NCBI GenBank assembly: GCA_905250115.1
Contig: CAJNOI010000030.1
Location: forward strand, 46,377 to 110,376
Reading direction: 5' to 3'
DNA: 64,000 nt
From: Adineta steineri
Taxonomy: Eukaryota; Rotifera; Eurotatoria; Adinetida; Adinetidae
The notes under the pieces: generated by a model
Databases searched by the model: none
The model's input: the letters and a program-made list of their open reading frames with translations, nothing else
What the model was told of the DNA's origin: nothing
Part shown: positions 37,400 through 50,907 of the stretch, piece by piece
Layout: each line of letters opens with the position of its first letter
How positions within the stretch are numbered: the first letter of the stretch is position 1
Made by a program: the position numbers and the translations under genes

Positions 37400-39960
37400 T
37401 ATTTACCCTTATGCTTGAATATCCATTCAAATATGTAGCTCACTTTATAAAAGTATTTAAAAAGATGTACTAGTGACTAATAAATGACGATAGATGGATA
37501 AGTCATCTGAAGATTGTGTTCAAGTACTTTAAAGTGTTGAAAGAAAGATTTGTAACAGCTAAGTAACTGATAAGTATATATGACTTATAAACTATCTGCA
37601 CAAATGCTTGATGCAACTATTTCGTTTACGTTGCATTGAATTCTTACTCGATCAACCAATGAATGAACAAACGGCAAATGAATAAGTCATAGTAAGATTG
37701 TGTTCATATATTTTGATTCACCAAAAAGAATATTTCTAGAACAGTTCAGCACACACAAATAAAGGACAGGTAAATAAATCGCAAAAACATTGTATTTATA
37801 TATTGTGTGTCGTTCGAAAGAAGATCTCTAGAATGGTTCCGCACTCATAAACAAACAGCAGATGAATATATCACAATAACATTGTGTTTATGAATTGTGT
37901 TTCATTCGAAGAAAGATTTCCAGAACTGTTCAATATTCACAAACAAATGACAGATGAATAAATCGCACCAAGATTGTGTTTATGCATTGTGTTTCATTCA
38001 AAAGGAGATTTCTAGATAAGTTCAATATTTACAAACAAATGACAGATGAATAAGTCATAATAAGATCATGTTCAAGTATTTTGATTCACCCAAAAGTAGA
38101 TTTCTAGAACAGTTCAATATTCACAAATAAATGGCAGATGAAGAAGTCATAGCAAGATCATGTTCAAGTATTTTATTTCATTCAAAAGAAGATTTTTATT
38201 TGACATTATAAGATCTTAAAACAAACGACAAATGAACACTTCTAACAAACATCATATTCACATACTTTACTCAATCAAATTTTGGATTTCCGTTGAGTTC
38301 GAAGATTGAAAAACTAATGGACAATGAATAGATTTTATAATAGTAGTATGTTCAAATATTTTCGTTAGTTTGAAGTCACGTTAGTATGATAGTAAATAGT
38401 CAAGAGATAGCGATTATGAATGTCTCATGCCAAGCTATAATTCAACTATTTTGTTGAAATTAAAGACATATTCTTGAGAGATTATTTGATCATAGAGTGA
38501 AGGATAATGAATATTCGGTAGGAAGGGTACATACTAATATGTTGAAGAACATATAAATTTTGTATGTACTGAAGTATGTAACTTACTCTCACGTGTAATA
38601 TAAATTGAGCGAACAAGAGATTCATTAAAATATGTTGACGACTTCAAAACAAAATTTGCCATTGAATGTCTAATTGAGGATGGTTCGATATATGAATTGT
38701 AGAACAGTAGTCAGATAGAAATATGTTAATTACAGCAACAGATATTAATAAAATGAGTATTTCATACTATAGTTACATGGAAAATGAATATTGTAGTGAT
38801 AAACAGATCCATATATGTTTAACTTTTCAAGAAAATAGTTTCGTTTTCAACAGTGATTAACCATCTAATGGAAAATGAATATAGTATACTATTGTCATAG
38901 TTTGTTCAAATATCTTTTTCGTTTCTCAAAATGTAATTGAAGTTGTAACATGATTGTATAGTATGTATTAAATAAATAATTCTATGGATAATATTAGTCA
39001 AAAATCTCACTTACTCAAGGAAAAGGTAGACATCATTTTCTGTGCAGGGAAACTAGTAGAAAATGAACAACTGAAAAGATCATTCTACTCAATTATTTTA
39101 TTTCTTCTAAAAGCAAAATTTCGTTCACTCAGATAATCAATCATCAGATAATAATTGAATTTTTCTAACAACGATTGTATTTGAATATAATGTTAGGATT
39201 TCGAAATAGACAGGCACTGTAATAATAAAAATAAAGATAATATATTAGATGAATAATTTTAATTATAATTCTATTCAATTACCATCTGTCTTTTACAAGA
39301 AGAATTGAAAGTTTGTCTATGATTGATGAATATATTCCAAATGAATATTTCCAAGTAGGATTCTAGTCAGATATATCTCTTTCTATAGTCAAAATTTGAG
39401 ATTTATTAAACTTCATGGATACACTGTATATGAATAATTATAAGGATAGTTCTGTTCAAATATTTGCATCGTTAACAATAAACCGAACAATTGTGATAAA
39501 TTTAGTATCTATATCGACGATGAATAATTGTAATTAATGTTCTATTCCAATACTTGTTTATTGTAGAAAAAAATAAAAAAGATTGTTCAGCACTCAAAAG
39601 ATCTGTAGTTATTGTACACGTATGAGTAAGTCATCATTCAGGATTTATTGACTATTACGAAAAGCTTCAAGTTTCTAATATATAATTAATAGATATATAT
39701 GACTCATGAATAACTCAAACAAATGTTTTCTTCAAATATATTGTTATTCCAAATAAAAGTAATCAAAGTGTAACCACTAAAAAAAGAAATTTACCGCAAG
39801 TGAATAATTCTAATCATTATTATATTCAAATATTTTAGCGAATGTTGTGTGTGTGAGACAAGTATCCTGAACAACACCGATCATAGTTAAAATGAATGAG
39901 CAATACGCTTTTTCAGATATGCCTGGAACACTCTCCTGATAAATTCGTCGCTGGTATCAA
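37400..39960. repeat. Decayed tandem array, period about 92 bp, roughly 27 copies
   Basis: A core ATGAATA-like box recurs at 37494, 37678, 37862, 37954, 38046, 38138, 38232, 38324, 38416, 38507, 38692, 38784, 38875, 39063, 39249, 39341, 39430, 39520, 39622, 39706, 39800 and 39892, mostly 89-94 bp or a multiple apart. A second box, TTCAAATATTTT or close to it, follows at +25 to +30 in most copies. Adjacent units near 37860-38200 are still clearly similar along their whole length (for example TTTCTAGAACAGTTCAATAT and CACAAACAAATGACAGATGA); outer ones have drifted. As 92 is not divisible by 3 and stops abound, the array is non-coding. Confidence 0.85.
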
Positions 39961-41514
39961 GAGAGGTATAATCATCAAAATCATTATTGACGAAATGAGA
40001 CTTGCACATAGTTGAGCATAAAACCATTAATGCGAAAACGTATATTAGAGTCTTGTTATTAATCATTGTATTTGTTTGTATCGAATGTAATAATAAATAT
40101 TGTCTGATAGTGTGTATTTTAAAACGAGGACCTACTTTTGATTTTGTAAATCAAAATATCACGGCTTGTATTTAGCCTTGATAAAAATATACAATACACT
40201 TCTTGCTTATACTAATATTATTCTATATTCAGAAAAAAATCATATTATAAAAATATTACTTTATGTAGGTAACATTACCGACTATTCGTTTCGTTGATAC
40301 CCACGCTTACGTGGTGTACAAAAAATATTACTAATCTATTGATCGATTGTTTAGATTTATCAATAGCTATCGTATGAATAAAATTATGATCATCAAAATA
40401 TATGACAGCTATGCACAAATCTTTGATAAAGAAAAAGAGAAAGAAAAAGAAAGATATGTTTAATATGAGAGTAACTCATGTGTGACGAAAACGAAGGATA
40501 CATACATAAAAAAAATGAAACTAGTGGATACTAATAAAATATTTAACGAATAAAATAATCTTACACCCACACCCTCAAGAGTATTAAAATACGTTTTTTC
40601 TTGTACCAACAACTAATTCTATCAAAATTTACACAAAATAACAACAACATATTTTTTTTATTTTAAAATTTTTATTTACAACCACGTGTTCGTTGTAGAA
40701 AATGTCGATACAATAGTGTATATACTACTATAAAGAATTAATTTTATAATGGTTCTTTTCTTCTAACTATGAATCATACAATAAAGTTCTGTATATATGC
40801 AAATAGTAAAATATTAGAATCAATTTCTTTTCTAAATTGAAAAGTAAATACAATACTTTAAATCAGTTATCGTATTGAATTAATTTAGTGATGTGTATGA
40901 CTTGTTAGTTTTTAAACGTATATTCAGTAATCCTTATAATATCAATAAATATTTTTATATCTGCATACAATTCTACATATAAAAAAAAAAACATTTCTAG
41001 ATTTTATATTGTAAAAAGATTTATCTCGTAGATGTATTCAAACAAATTTTAATCAGAAAAATACCATTTTTTTTTTCATTTGTCTTGTAAGCAATAAAAA
41101 TGTTTTAGAAAATTAAAACAACGTACGTAGAATATATGACGTAGATATTTTTTCCTTATTAAAATATATTTTGTTTTTGTCATGTTTCATTATTGTTTAG
41201 GATAGTTTTTTTTCTGTTAAACAGATGACGAGCTTCTATGAGTATCTAAAAAAAATGTCCTGAAAAGTTTTTAAATTTTGGCTAGAATATAAACTAAGAT
41301 AAAACTATCTCTTACAACAACTTTAACAGTATGTAATTTTTATACGAATAAAATGTTTTCTATTCTATGAAGATAAGTATTAGTTAAAAAAATAACATAT
41401 TTACTTTTTTTTTTTAGAAATAAATAGATTTTTGATCTGCACAAGACAAACTTTCGCATATTGTAAATATTAAACATTATATCTAGTATTAATGAAATAG
41501 AGGAGAGCAAGTGT
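39961..41514. other. Intergenic before the second gap
   Basis: About 1.55 kb of AT-rich spacer. At 40563-40574 it carries ACACCCACACCC, the same 12-mer as one stem of the TRIC-intron inverted repeat. No upstream exon of the polycystin gene is recognisable here; those exons presumably lie in the gap. Confidence 0.45.
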
Positions 41515-41524
41515 NNNNNNNNNN
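41515..41524. other. Assembly gap (10 N)
   Basis: Ten N directly before an in-frame REJ-domain exon. The 5' part of the polycystin-1-like gene is probably missing here, so the true gap is probably longer than 10 bases. Confidence 0.95.
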
Positions 41525-44500
41525 ACATCTGCATTTCAATATAAACGAAGTCAAGATTTTTCAATTAGTTCAATGATTGAATTTAATTGTAATGGTTCAC
41601 TTTCGACTACTGCAAAATGGACAGTCAAAAATTGTACTACTATATTATGTTCATATCAAATTCAACTAAATAGCAAAATCGTTACAACATCAAGTGAACT
41701 TTATATTCCAGCAAAAACTTTAGATTATGGACTTTATGAGTTGACATTAACTGTAGCAATGGCTAATTTACCAAATCTAAAAGCTTCTTCTGCAGCTTAT
41801 GTAAGCATAACTGCATCAGGTATAACAGCAAATCTTGTTCCATTTGGAACATCAATGATAACACGTGGTAGTCAACAAGATCTTGACTTTAATCCTGGAT
41901 CATATTCTGTTGATCCAGATGAAGATACATTCGATCCAAGTGTAAGTATCAGTTATTCTTGATTGAGCAAATGAATGTATCGCATATGAAGTTCAGGAAA
42001 AATCAATTTTAATTTAATCTGTATTTATTCTTTTGTTTATTTTAGAAATGGACATATGCATACTATTGTAGACTTTATGGTTCGTATAATTTTCCAAATT
42101 ATCAAGGCATATTATTAACAATTGAAAATTCAAAAACTGATCCTAATAATCCGTCATGTTTATCAAATCGATCAGGTAATATTTCAATAGTTCTATTTTA
42201 GTAATTATAATTTCACTTTTTTTTCCTTCTAAACAAGATAATACAACAGGAGTAATATATGGAAATTTGACTTTATCACCAAAATCATCTTTAACAATTC
42301 TTTCGAGTTCATTTCAAGCAAATCAAGTCTATCAATTTATGGTTCTGTTGCAAAATCGTAAAAATTCTTCAATACAAGCTACAGGTTATGTTCTTGTCAC
42401 AGTTGTCGATACTCAACCGCAATTGATTGCCATTGGGTAAATATTATCTAAATCAACGTAATGAAGAAGAAGAAAAAAATGATTTATCTATATTTTAGTT
42501 GTATTGTATCAGCATTATGTGTTCCGAATCTTGAATTTCAAGTTGTTAATCCAACAACACAAGTTGCTTTATTTGCTGTATGTATTGGAACTTGTGCAAA
42601 TATTCAAAGTATTAAATGGAATATTTATCAAGGATCAAATAATTCAACATCGTCAAACAGCACACAATGGATTTTATTTAATAATATGATTTCATATGAA
42701 AATACTTGGTTTTTTGGTAGAAAACTTCTTTTAATTGACAAATATTTTTTTATTCATTTTATTTACTTCCAGGTATAAATACAAGTAATTTTACTGCTAC
42801 AAATCAATTATTTATTGATAATCCTCAAATAAGTCTTTGGCGATTTGAAGTTGTTTATACATTTCCATCTTTAACAAGTACAAGTGCATTGAATTTTATT
42901 ATGAATCAACCTCCTTATAATGGTTCATGTTTAATCACACCAAATAATGGTACAACAACTACTCAATTTACTATTTCATGTTTAGATTGGTTTGATGAAG
43001 ATGGAATAAAAGATTATTCATTATATGGTATGTTTATTATTATTTTTTACATAAGAATGAATAATTAAATCTATTTATTTTTCAATAATTTTAGCATGGA
43101 CTACAGATATATCACTAAAAGTAATGATTGCATTTTCAACAGTATCTACTTTTCAAGTTCGATTACCAAGTGGAGATAGTCAAACATCATTACTTAATAT
43201 TGCTGTTAATATTCGAGATCTTCTTAGTTGTGGTGTAGAAGCGAATATGTCTTCTATTAGTGTTTTAGTAGATACTACAGGAATTAATGATTTAATTACT
43301 AATATACAAAGTTCATCCGGTACAATGACAAATAGTCTAATTGTTCAATTACTTTCAAGTGGAAATCAAAATGTTGTTGGACAAGTTATTACTGCGATTT
43401 CACAATATTCTAATCAAGTGAATAGTGAAAGTATCGATAGTGCTGTTTCATGTAAATATATTCATATTTTCTATTCATTTTATTATTATTATAATAATAA
43501 TCTATCATAGATGGAATATCAGCTGCAACTATTTCAATATCATCATTAGGGAGTCAAAGTTTACAACAAGTAATTAAAATGAATTGAATTGAATAGATTT
43601 TATTTGATTTTTTTTTAAATATAGAATTCGACATCTGCCAATGAATCAGCTTTAATTGCATTTAATACAGAATTAAATTCTCAAGCAAGTCTTCGAGATT
43701 ATCTGATCACATTTACAGCTAATCTTCTCATTACAACATCAAATAGTATTAATTTACAAGCATCGTCATTAGCTCAATTAACTCAATCAACAAATCAACT
43801 AACAAGAGCAGCTCTAGTACTATGAATAAAATCCTAATTTTTCTTTTTTAATTAAAATTTTCTATTCTAGTCAATCGCATCAGATAAATGTTATCAACTA
43901 GCTGTGGCTTTATATTCAAAGGCAGGAAAAATTCCATATGAAGACATTCAAACAGCATCAAATCAAATAATGCAATGTGCTTCAAATATTTTAACTGTAA
44001 ATATATTCGTTTAATGCAGTGTAAAACTCTATATGAGCTCAAGCATATTTTGTAGACATGTTTATAATCGAAAAGGGCATTTTTTTTTTTGTTGCAGTTA
44101 GAAAGTGAATTTCACTGACTATTCATAGTTTAATATCCATGAATGAAATTTTATTGATTAATTTAGGCTGTGAACGGACCATTACAAAAACGAACAAGTA
44201 CACTTGATTTAGATTTTTCACGTGCAAATACAGTATCGACTGATTATGATACTGATATTGAATCTGCATGGTCAAATACAAGTAAAAATTCTTAACTAAT
44301 TAATCTATTTCTAAAATTGTATTTAAAGATTTATTTGGTGGTGGTACTGATGCTGCAACAATTGCAGCAAATCGAAATTTATATTATCAAAATCAATTAG
44401 CAAATGATATAAATAAACAAGTTACACAAATTATTTCATTATTAACTTCTTCATTAAATATTTACTTAAATGTTGGTCAAAGTTCATTAATAAATACATC

Positions 44501-47500
44501 TTCAACATATGTGTCATTAGAAACAATATCAATTGGATCACTTTCAAATAAAATTATCGCACAAGTTGGAAATGCTCAATTTCATATTCCATCGGATTTT
44601 ACATTGAATACAACAGATAATTCTTCTGTTGCACTTCGAGTAACTCTTTTTGTTATTGTTTTTTTAGAAAAATTAATATTTTGAATTGATTTTAGTCAAA
44701 AATGGATCCACTTGCTGCATATGGAAATTTTCAAAATACAAATCTTTCAAGATCAATTTCATTATCAATTGTTGATCAAAGTGGAAATGATATTTCATTT
44801 AATACAAATGAAAATAATAGTACAATACGATTAATTATTCCTCGTGATTCGAATGTTATAATCCCATCAATGTATTTACAAAATGTAACAACAACAACAA
44901 CAAATTCAACTAATAATAATTTATTATTTTCTTTACATTATATTAATATTACCAGTTCTCTTTCAGTTTCAGTCCATATTGAGATACATCCTTTAAATAT
45001 AAATCTTGCGTATTTATTTATCTATAAAGTTAATCAAACACCACAATTAAATAGTTCAATTAATATTATTGATGGTTGGACAATTTTTTGTCCATCAAGT
45101 ATGTTTTTATTCTCTTGTGAAATTTAGAGAACTTTTTTTTTATAGATTTAACTAGTGACGAGATTTACAAATATTTTATTGATAATGAACAAACAGCTAA
45201 TTATCAATCGGTCATATTTGGATTAAGAGAATTAAATGAAACCGAATTTAATAATTACTGTAGAAATAATTCGACAATAAATACTGTACCAATTTCTGAT
45301 CAAAGTTGTAATTTTACATCAAATTATGAATTACGCACTTATACATCAGGTTGTTATTATCTTGGTGAAGATAATACTTGGAAATCAGAAGGATTAATTG
45401 TAAGTATGTTTTATGAAACACGGACTAAAAGGAGTTTAGAGGATAGAAACTTACACCCACTACCCAGAGGCGGATCAAGGGTTTTTATGATGAGAAGTGA
45501 TTTCGATTTTAAACCATATTGTCGCCTCCTATAGATCTGTGCTAATAGTTTTTTTCATTTGTAATAAATAGGTTGGATCATTAACAAATCATTATGAAAC
45601 TGAATGTTTTTCAAAACATTTAACAACATTTGCTGGTGGTTTTATTGTTTTACCTGCACCCATCAATTGGAGTTATGTTTTTGCAAATGCTGGTTTTTTG
45701 CAAAATAAAACAGTTTATTTAATGATGATATGTACGACACTACTTTATATTATTTTATTAATTTATGGTCGTCGTAAAGATAAAAAAGATATTGAAAAAG
45801 TAAATTAATAAATATATTTTGAAAAAAAAATTTATGCATCTATTTACTTATTTATAGTTGGGAGTAACACCATTAGCTGATAATCAAAAATCGGATCAAT
45901 ATTTTTATCAAATTCTTGTTTTTACTGGTCAACGAAGAAATGCTGGAACAGAATCCAAAGTAAAATTTTCAACAAAAACATTCTTTAAAAATCTTGTTTG
46001 TCTTTTAAAAGGTTCATTTCGTATTATCGGGCGATGTAGATCAAACAAATATTCGAACATTTTCCGATTCTCATCGAAAAATATTTCAACGTGGTGGAAT
46101 TGATGCTTTTATTATGACTGTACCAAAGTAAAAAAAAAAGATTTTATTTTAAGAGAATTTATAAGATAAAGAAAATAAATATTTAGATCATTGGGATTGT
46201 TAAATTATATTCGAATTTGGCATGATAATACAGGTCAAGGCCAATCAGCATCATGGTATCTAAAATATATAATTATTCGAGATTTACAAACAATGGAAAA
46301 ATCCTATTTTATTTCTCAACAATGGTTTGCAGTTGAAAAAAATGATGGACGAGTAAATGAAATAGTTTAGAATGTTGTATAAATTTGACTTTTTTATATT
46401 ATAGATTGAACGAATGTTACCAATTGCTGGTGAATCAGAAAAAGAACAATTTTCATATGTATTATCAAAAAAAGCTTATCATAGTGTATCTGATGGTCAT
46501 TTATGGTTTTCAATATTTTCTCGTCCACCATCAAATAAATTTACATGTGTACAAAGATGTACTTGCTGTTTTGTGTTATTCTTTAGTTCAATGTTACTTA
46601 ATATTATGTATTATGATTTAGCAAATGAAGCAAAAGCATCAAGTGACTCAAAACAAGGAACTTTATCAATTGGTCCTTTTTATATATCACCTCAACAGGT
46701 ATATTGCTTTTTTATTGAAGAAACAATTGAAAATTTCTAGACAGAAAAATCTAAGATAGAATGAATTGAGTAGTTATGATGTATTATCAGTAGTAGTTGC
46801 CGATTCTCAATCCTATTGGTTATCACATTCTTCTGATTTATGTCATGTATTTCTTACAAAGCAACAGGACATAAGTTATTTGAACTTTTCGCAAGGAGGA
46901 CGTACGCCTACAGAAAAACTCTTCGCCTTGCAAGTAGTTTTTTAATGTATGTCCCGCCCCCTAGATTCCCCACTGTTTTACACATTATTCCCAATAGTAA
47001 AATAACTATATTTATGAAGTTTTAATCTTGTAAAATTATTTAAGATTGGTATTGGTATAATGTGTGAATTATTTACACTTGTTCCAAGTCTTTTGGTTGT
47101 TCAATTTTTTAAACGTATTCGACCACGTAAACAAATTTCACCATTACGTGAAGCAATATACAAGATTACATCACCTCGAAAAATGTTTGTATACATATAA
47201 ATTTTTGTATTTGTTCTTTATATTACATTCTTTTATTTTAATTAGTACAACAAATGATAATGAAATCAAGAAGAAACGATCTTCATTCACATTTCCATGG
47301 TGGTGTTTATTTATTGCATATACTTTTTCAACGATGATTATTATTGTTTCAATTTTTTTTATTATTATTCGAGGAATTGAATTTGGTGATGCAAAAACTC
47401 AAAAATGGTTAACATCTGTTCTTACTGGATTTTTTTCATCGATTCTTTTTACTCAACCTATCAAAGTATGATTTGTATTTCTTTGCGAAAAGATATATGT

Positions 47501-49952
47501 ATATGTATTGATCTTGTAGATTTTATGTGTGGCTGCCATTTTTGCATTTTTCTATCGAAAATCAAACGATGATAAAGAAGCAAGTGAATATATTGATGAT
47601 AATGAAGTTGAATTAGATGGTGATGAAGATTATCTTCATTCAGTCGAGGTTTGTTTCTTATTTCATATTTTAATGAAGAAATAAATATATGCATTCATTT
47701 AGAGTTATTCTTTATTTAATTCTCAAACATCAAAATCTATTAATCGTCTTAGTGAAGATGAAATAGCTTCTGCACGTGAACAACGTTTAAAAGAAGTTCA
47801 AATGTGGTCCATTATTTATGAATTTCTTACATATTTAGTATTTGCAACATTAATCTTTTTCATTTCTTATTCTAATCGTGACAAAAATAGTTTCTATGAA
47901 GTTAATCATTTACGATCATATTTTCTCAATACAAGACAAGCCGATGGTGATTATACACAAGTTTGCATTTACTAAAAATATTTGTTTTTGTATTGAATAT
48001 GAATTATTTTCTAGATAATAACAATAGATCAATATTGGCATTATTTAGAAAATACATTTATTAGTAATATTCGTGCTCAACAATGGTATAATGGAGATAC
48101 TCCACGAAATCTCGCTGGATTTATAGATGATAAATCTAATCGATTGATTGGTTGGGCAACAATGAGACAATTACGTATTAAATCAGAATTATGTTCTTAT
48201 CAACGTATTATATCAGTGTGTGAAAGTAGTTATAGTTTATTGAATGAAGAAAAACGTTTTTTTCAACCCGGATGGGCAAATGAAACAACAGAAGAATATA
48301 GTTCATCAATACGAAACGCATTTAATTATTCTACAAGTGATGAATTAGATACATATCCTTATGTTGGTGAATTTGATACATATGGAGGAGGTGGTTATGT
48401 ATATGAATTTCATGGTAGTTTATCTAATTTAAAAACAAATCTATCTACACTTAATCAATTACAATGGATTGATGACAAAACAAGAGCTATTATTATACAA
48501 TTAACTTTATATAGTCCAAATACTCAATTATTAACTTCAGTTACATTAGTTGCTGAATTTCTACCAACAGGTGGTGTTTTTCCATCAGCTCGTTTTGAAC
48601 CAATCAATTTTTATAGTAATTTACACGTTTTCTTTATTTCTAAATAATTAGTTATGACTACTAGAATAATACATTCTAATAGATTCAAAGCAGTTCATTT
48701 AGTAGTAGTAGTATACCCTCTATACCTTGCAGTGTAGGATAAGATAATAGAACAAAAAGTTAGCGTTTGTGCGTTGACGCACTTGTTAATTGTCTTTCCA
48801 GCCCTACGACCCGACAAGTGACTATCAGCTCTCACTTAAGTATACGATAGATTCAGTTTATAGACTTAAATTCGATAACATTATTCTATGAGAAGTGTTT
48901 ATTGATCAATGTTTTATTTAATTTAGCATTTGGATCTTTATCTCAATTGATTTGTACTGTTCTATATTTATTCATTATTATTTATTTTATGGTAATTGAA
49001 ATTAAATTATTATTTAAATTACGCTTAAAATATTTTCGTCAATTTTGGTCAGTAATTCAAATCGGTATAATTAGCTGTTCATGGGGAAGTGCTGTAGTTT
49101 ATATTTGGCGTATATCTGAAGCTAGTCATATTAGTAAATTATTTGGAGAAACAAATGGATATGTTTATATAAATTTACAACTTGCAATTTATATTAATGA
49201 TATTTTAACATTTCTTCTTGGTTTTTGTTGCTTTTTTGGAACAATTAAATTTATCCATATATTTCGTTTTAATAATCGTATATCATTATTTGCTGCAACA
49301 GTGAAATATGCAGGAAAAGGACTTATTTCATTCTTTGCCATGTTTTCTATTGTATTTATGGCATTTCTTTCTTTATTTTATTTAATATTTGTATCAGTCA
49401 TTGAATCATGTTCCGACTTATTAGGAACTGCACAAATGCTTTTTGAAATGTTATTAATGAACTTTGATGCAGAAGAAATAATGGGAGCTGGTGCTTTTCT
49501 TGGTCCATTTTGTTTTACTTTATTTATAATCGTTGTTGTTTTTATTTGTTTGAGTATGTTTATGGCAATAATTATTGATAGTTTTCATCTTGCAAGAGAT
49601 AATCAACCAGAAGATCCAGCAATTATATCATTTATGATGAAAAAATTTTTACATTGGACAGGTAAAAATGTTTAATTGAATAAAATAATAATAATATGTT
49701 TATGTTTTAGGATTGAATAAGCTAAATAAATTAGAAATGGAAGAAGAACGAGATTCTCAGATACGATCACAATATGTTGATCCAATAGAACACTTTCCAA
49801 ATAAGATTGATCAACTTTTAGAGGCACTCGATAGAGTATGTTAAAAAAGAGACGTCTTTTTCTCAAACAGATTTACCAATTTTTTTTTTATGATTTAGAT
49901 TTACAGAGATCAAAAGGCGGACCTGTTAAGATTGGACAAAGCTGGAGTATAA
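41525..49952 (+). CDS. Polycystin-1-like protein (REJ-GPS-PLAT-channel), 5' truncated by gap
   Basis: Polycystin-1/PKD1L/PKDREJ proteins are large ciliary or sperm membrane receptors that pair with polycystin-2 channels. From the gap, 26 exons join in frame (first 41525-41941; others include 43095-43451, 44696-45098, 46405-46698, 48015-48615, 48927-49661; last 49899-49952) to about 2067 residues. Order: REJ-like Ser/Thr/Asn-rich ectodomain (about 1-1000); GPS, with Cys pairs and the cleavage-type site FSKHLTTFAGG (about 1027); first helix; PLAT domain (LVFTGQRRNAGTESKVHFVL, TIRIW-like YIRIWHDNTG); further helices; a polycystin extracellular domain (RFFQPGWANETTEEYSSS, YVYEFHGSL); and the last six-helix channel-like region ending in FMAIIIDSF. 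It finishes with a short charged, possibly coiled-coil tail. N-terminal domains are lost, so the PKD1 versus PKD1L/PKDREJ choice stays open. Confidence 0.92.
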
Positions 49953-50907
49953 ATATTATTCGTCGATTCTAATTGCTTAATGTTTACTCAAATTCTAAAT
50001 AATGATTTAGAATTAACTTTTCGCTTGCTTTCTATGTATTTTATTATATGTTGCTTCATGTAAAAAAATATTATATTAAATATAATCATTTATTAACTAT
50101 AAGTATTTTGTATCGTGGTTTCCTTGACAGTATGTATAGGGTAAAAAGTTTTGACTAGAGCGTTAAAGAAAAGAAACTCAAGCCATTCTATAGTCGGTGA
50201 AAATTTCTATCTATCACTATATGAGCGGTTTCCAATAAATAAGCTTGTGAAAGTATGGAAAATAAAAATAATTGTTTTATGTCACATCTCTACTATGGAT
50301 TCAAAACTGAAAAATGATGCGAGACTTTTCATACTGTTTAATTGAACAACACAAACAAGGAAATAATCTTTGAAAATTCTCAATTCATTACAAGCAGTTT
50401 TTAGTATATAAGAAATATCAAGATTCTAACAAAATGATTTTTAATTGCTGATTTTTCTTAATATAAATACTCAAATATTTTATTTTGACACTTGAAAATT
50501 CAAACGTTTTGATTAATCTAATAAAAACTTTTTATCTCCCATATCGAATTAATTGATTATCTTGAGCAAACCTTTGTATTGGAATTTATTTTCAGTAAAT
50601 TAGAAGTGAACTTGTCGTATAAGTTCAAAATATAGCCAAAAAAAATACAATTTATTTCTCTGATTTTTGATTGGACATATTCTTCTTCCTATATATGATA
50701 ATGTCTGCATTTGATATATGATCGTAAGTGCATAAATGCATTAACACTGTTCTATTCTTTCCTCCTTTTCAATATTCAAAATCCATAGAATATCATTAAC
50801 CATTGTTATTATTACATTATATTCCCTATTCCAATATTGTCAGTGTGTATAAACATTTCATTTTCAGATTAAATACATTTTAAAAAACAAACAAAGCAAC
50901 CCAAAAC
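49953..50907. other. Intergenic
   Basis: A 955-bp spacer between two plus-strand genes. Open frame 50151-50345 is not credible. The end should hold the promoter and 5' UTR of the Spen/RBM15-like gene. Confidence 0.45.

Noticed and set aside
45449-45540. Sequence TACACCCACTACCC followed by GAGGCGGATCAAGGG in a polycystin intron, resembling transposon ends
   Set aside because: Only a 6-bp inverted repeat (GAGGCG/CGCCTC) supports an element; too weak to call.
46840-47025. Open frame with Arg-rich translation inside a polycystin gene intron
   Set aside because: It lies between two exons that join in frame across it and has no family features.
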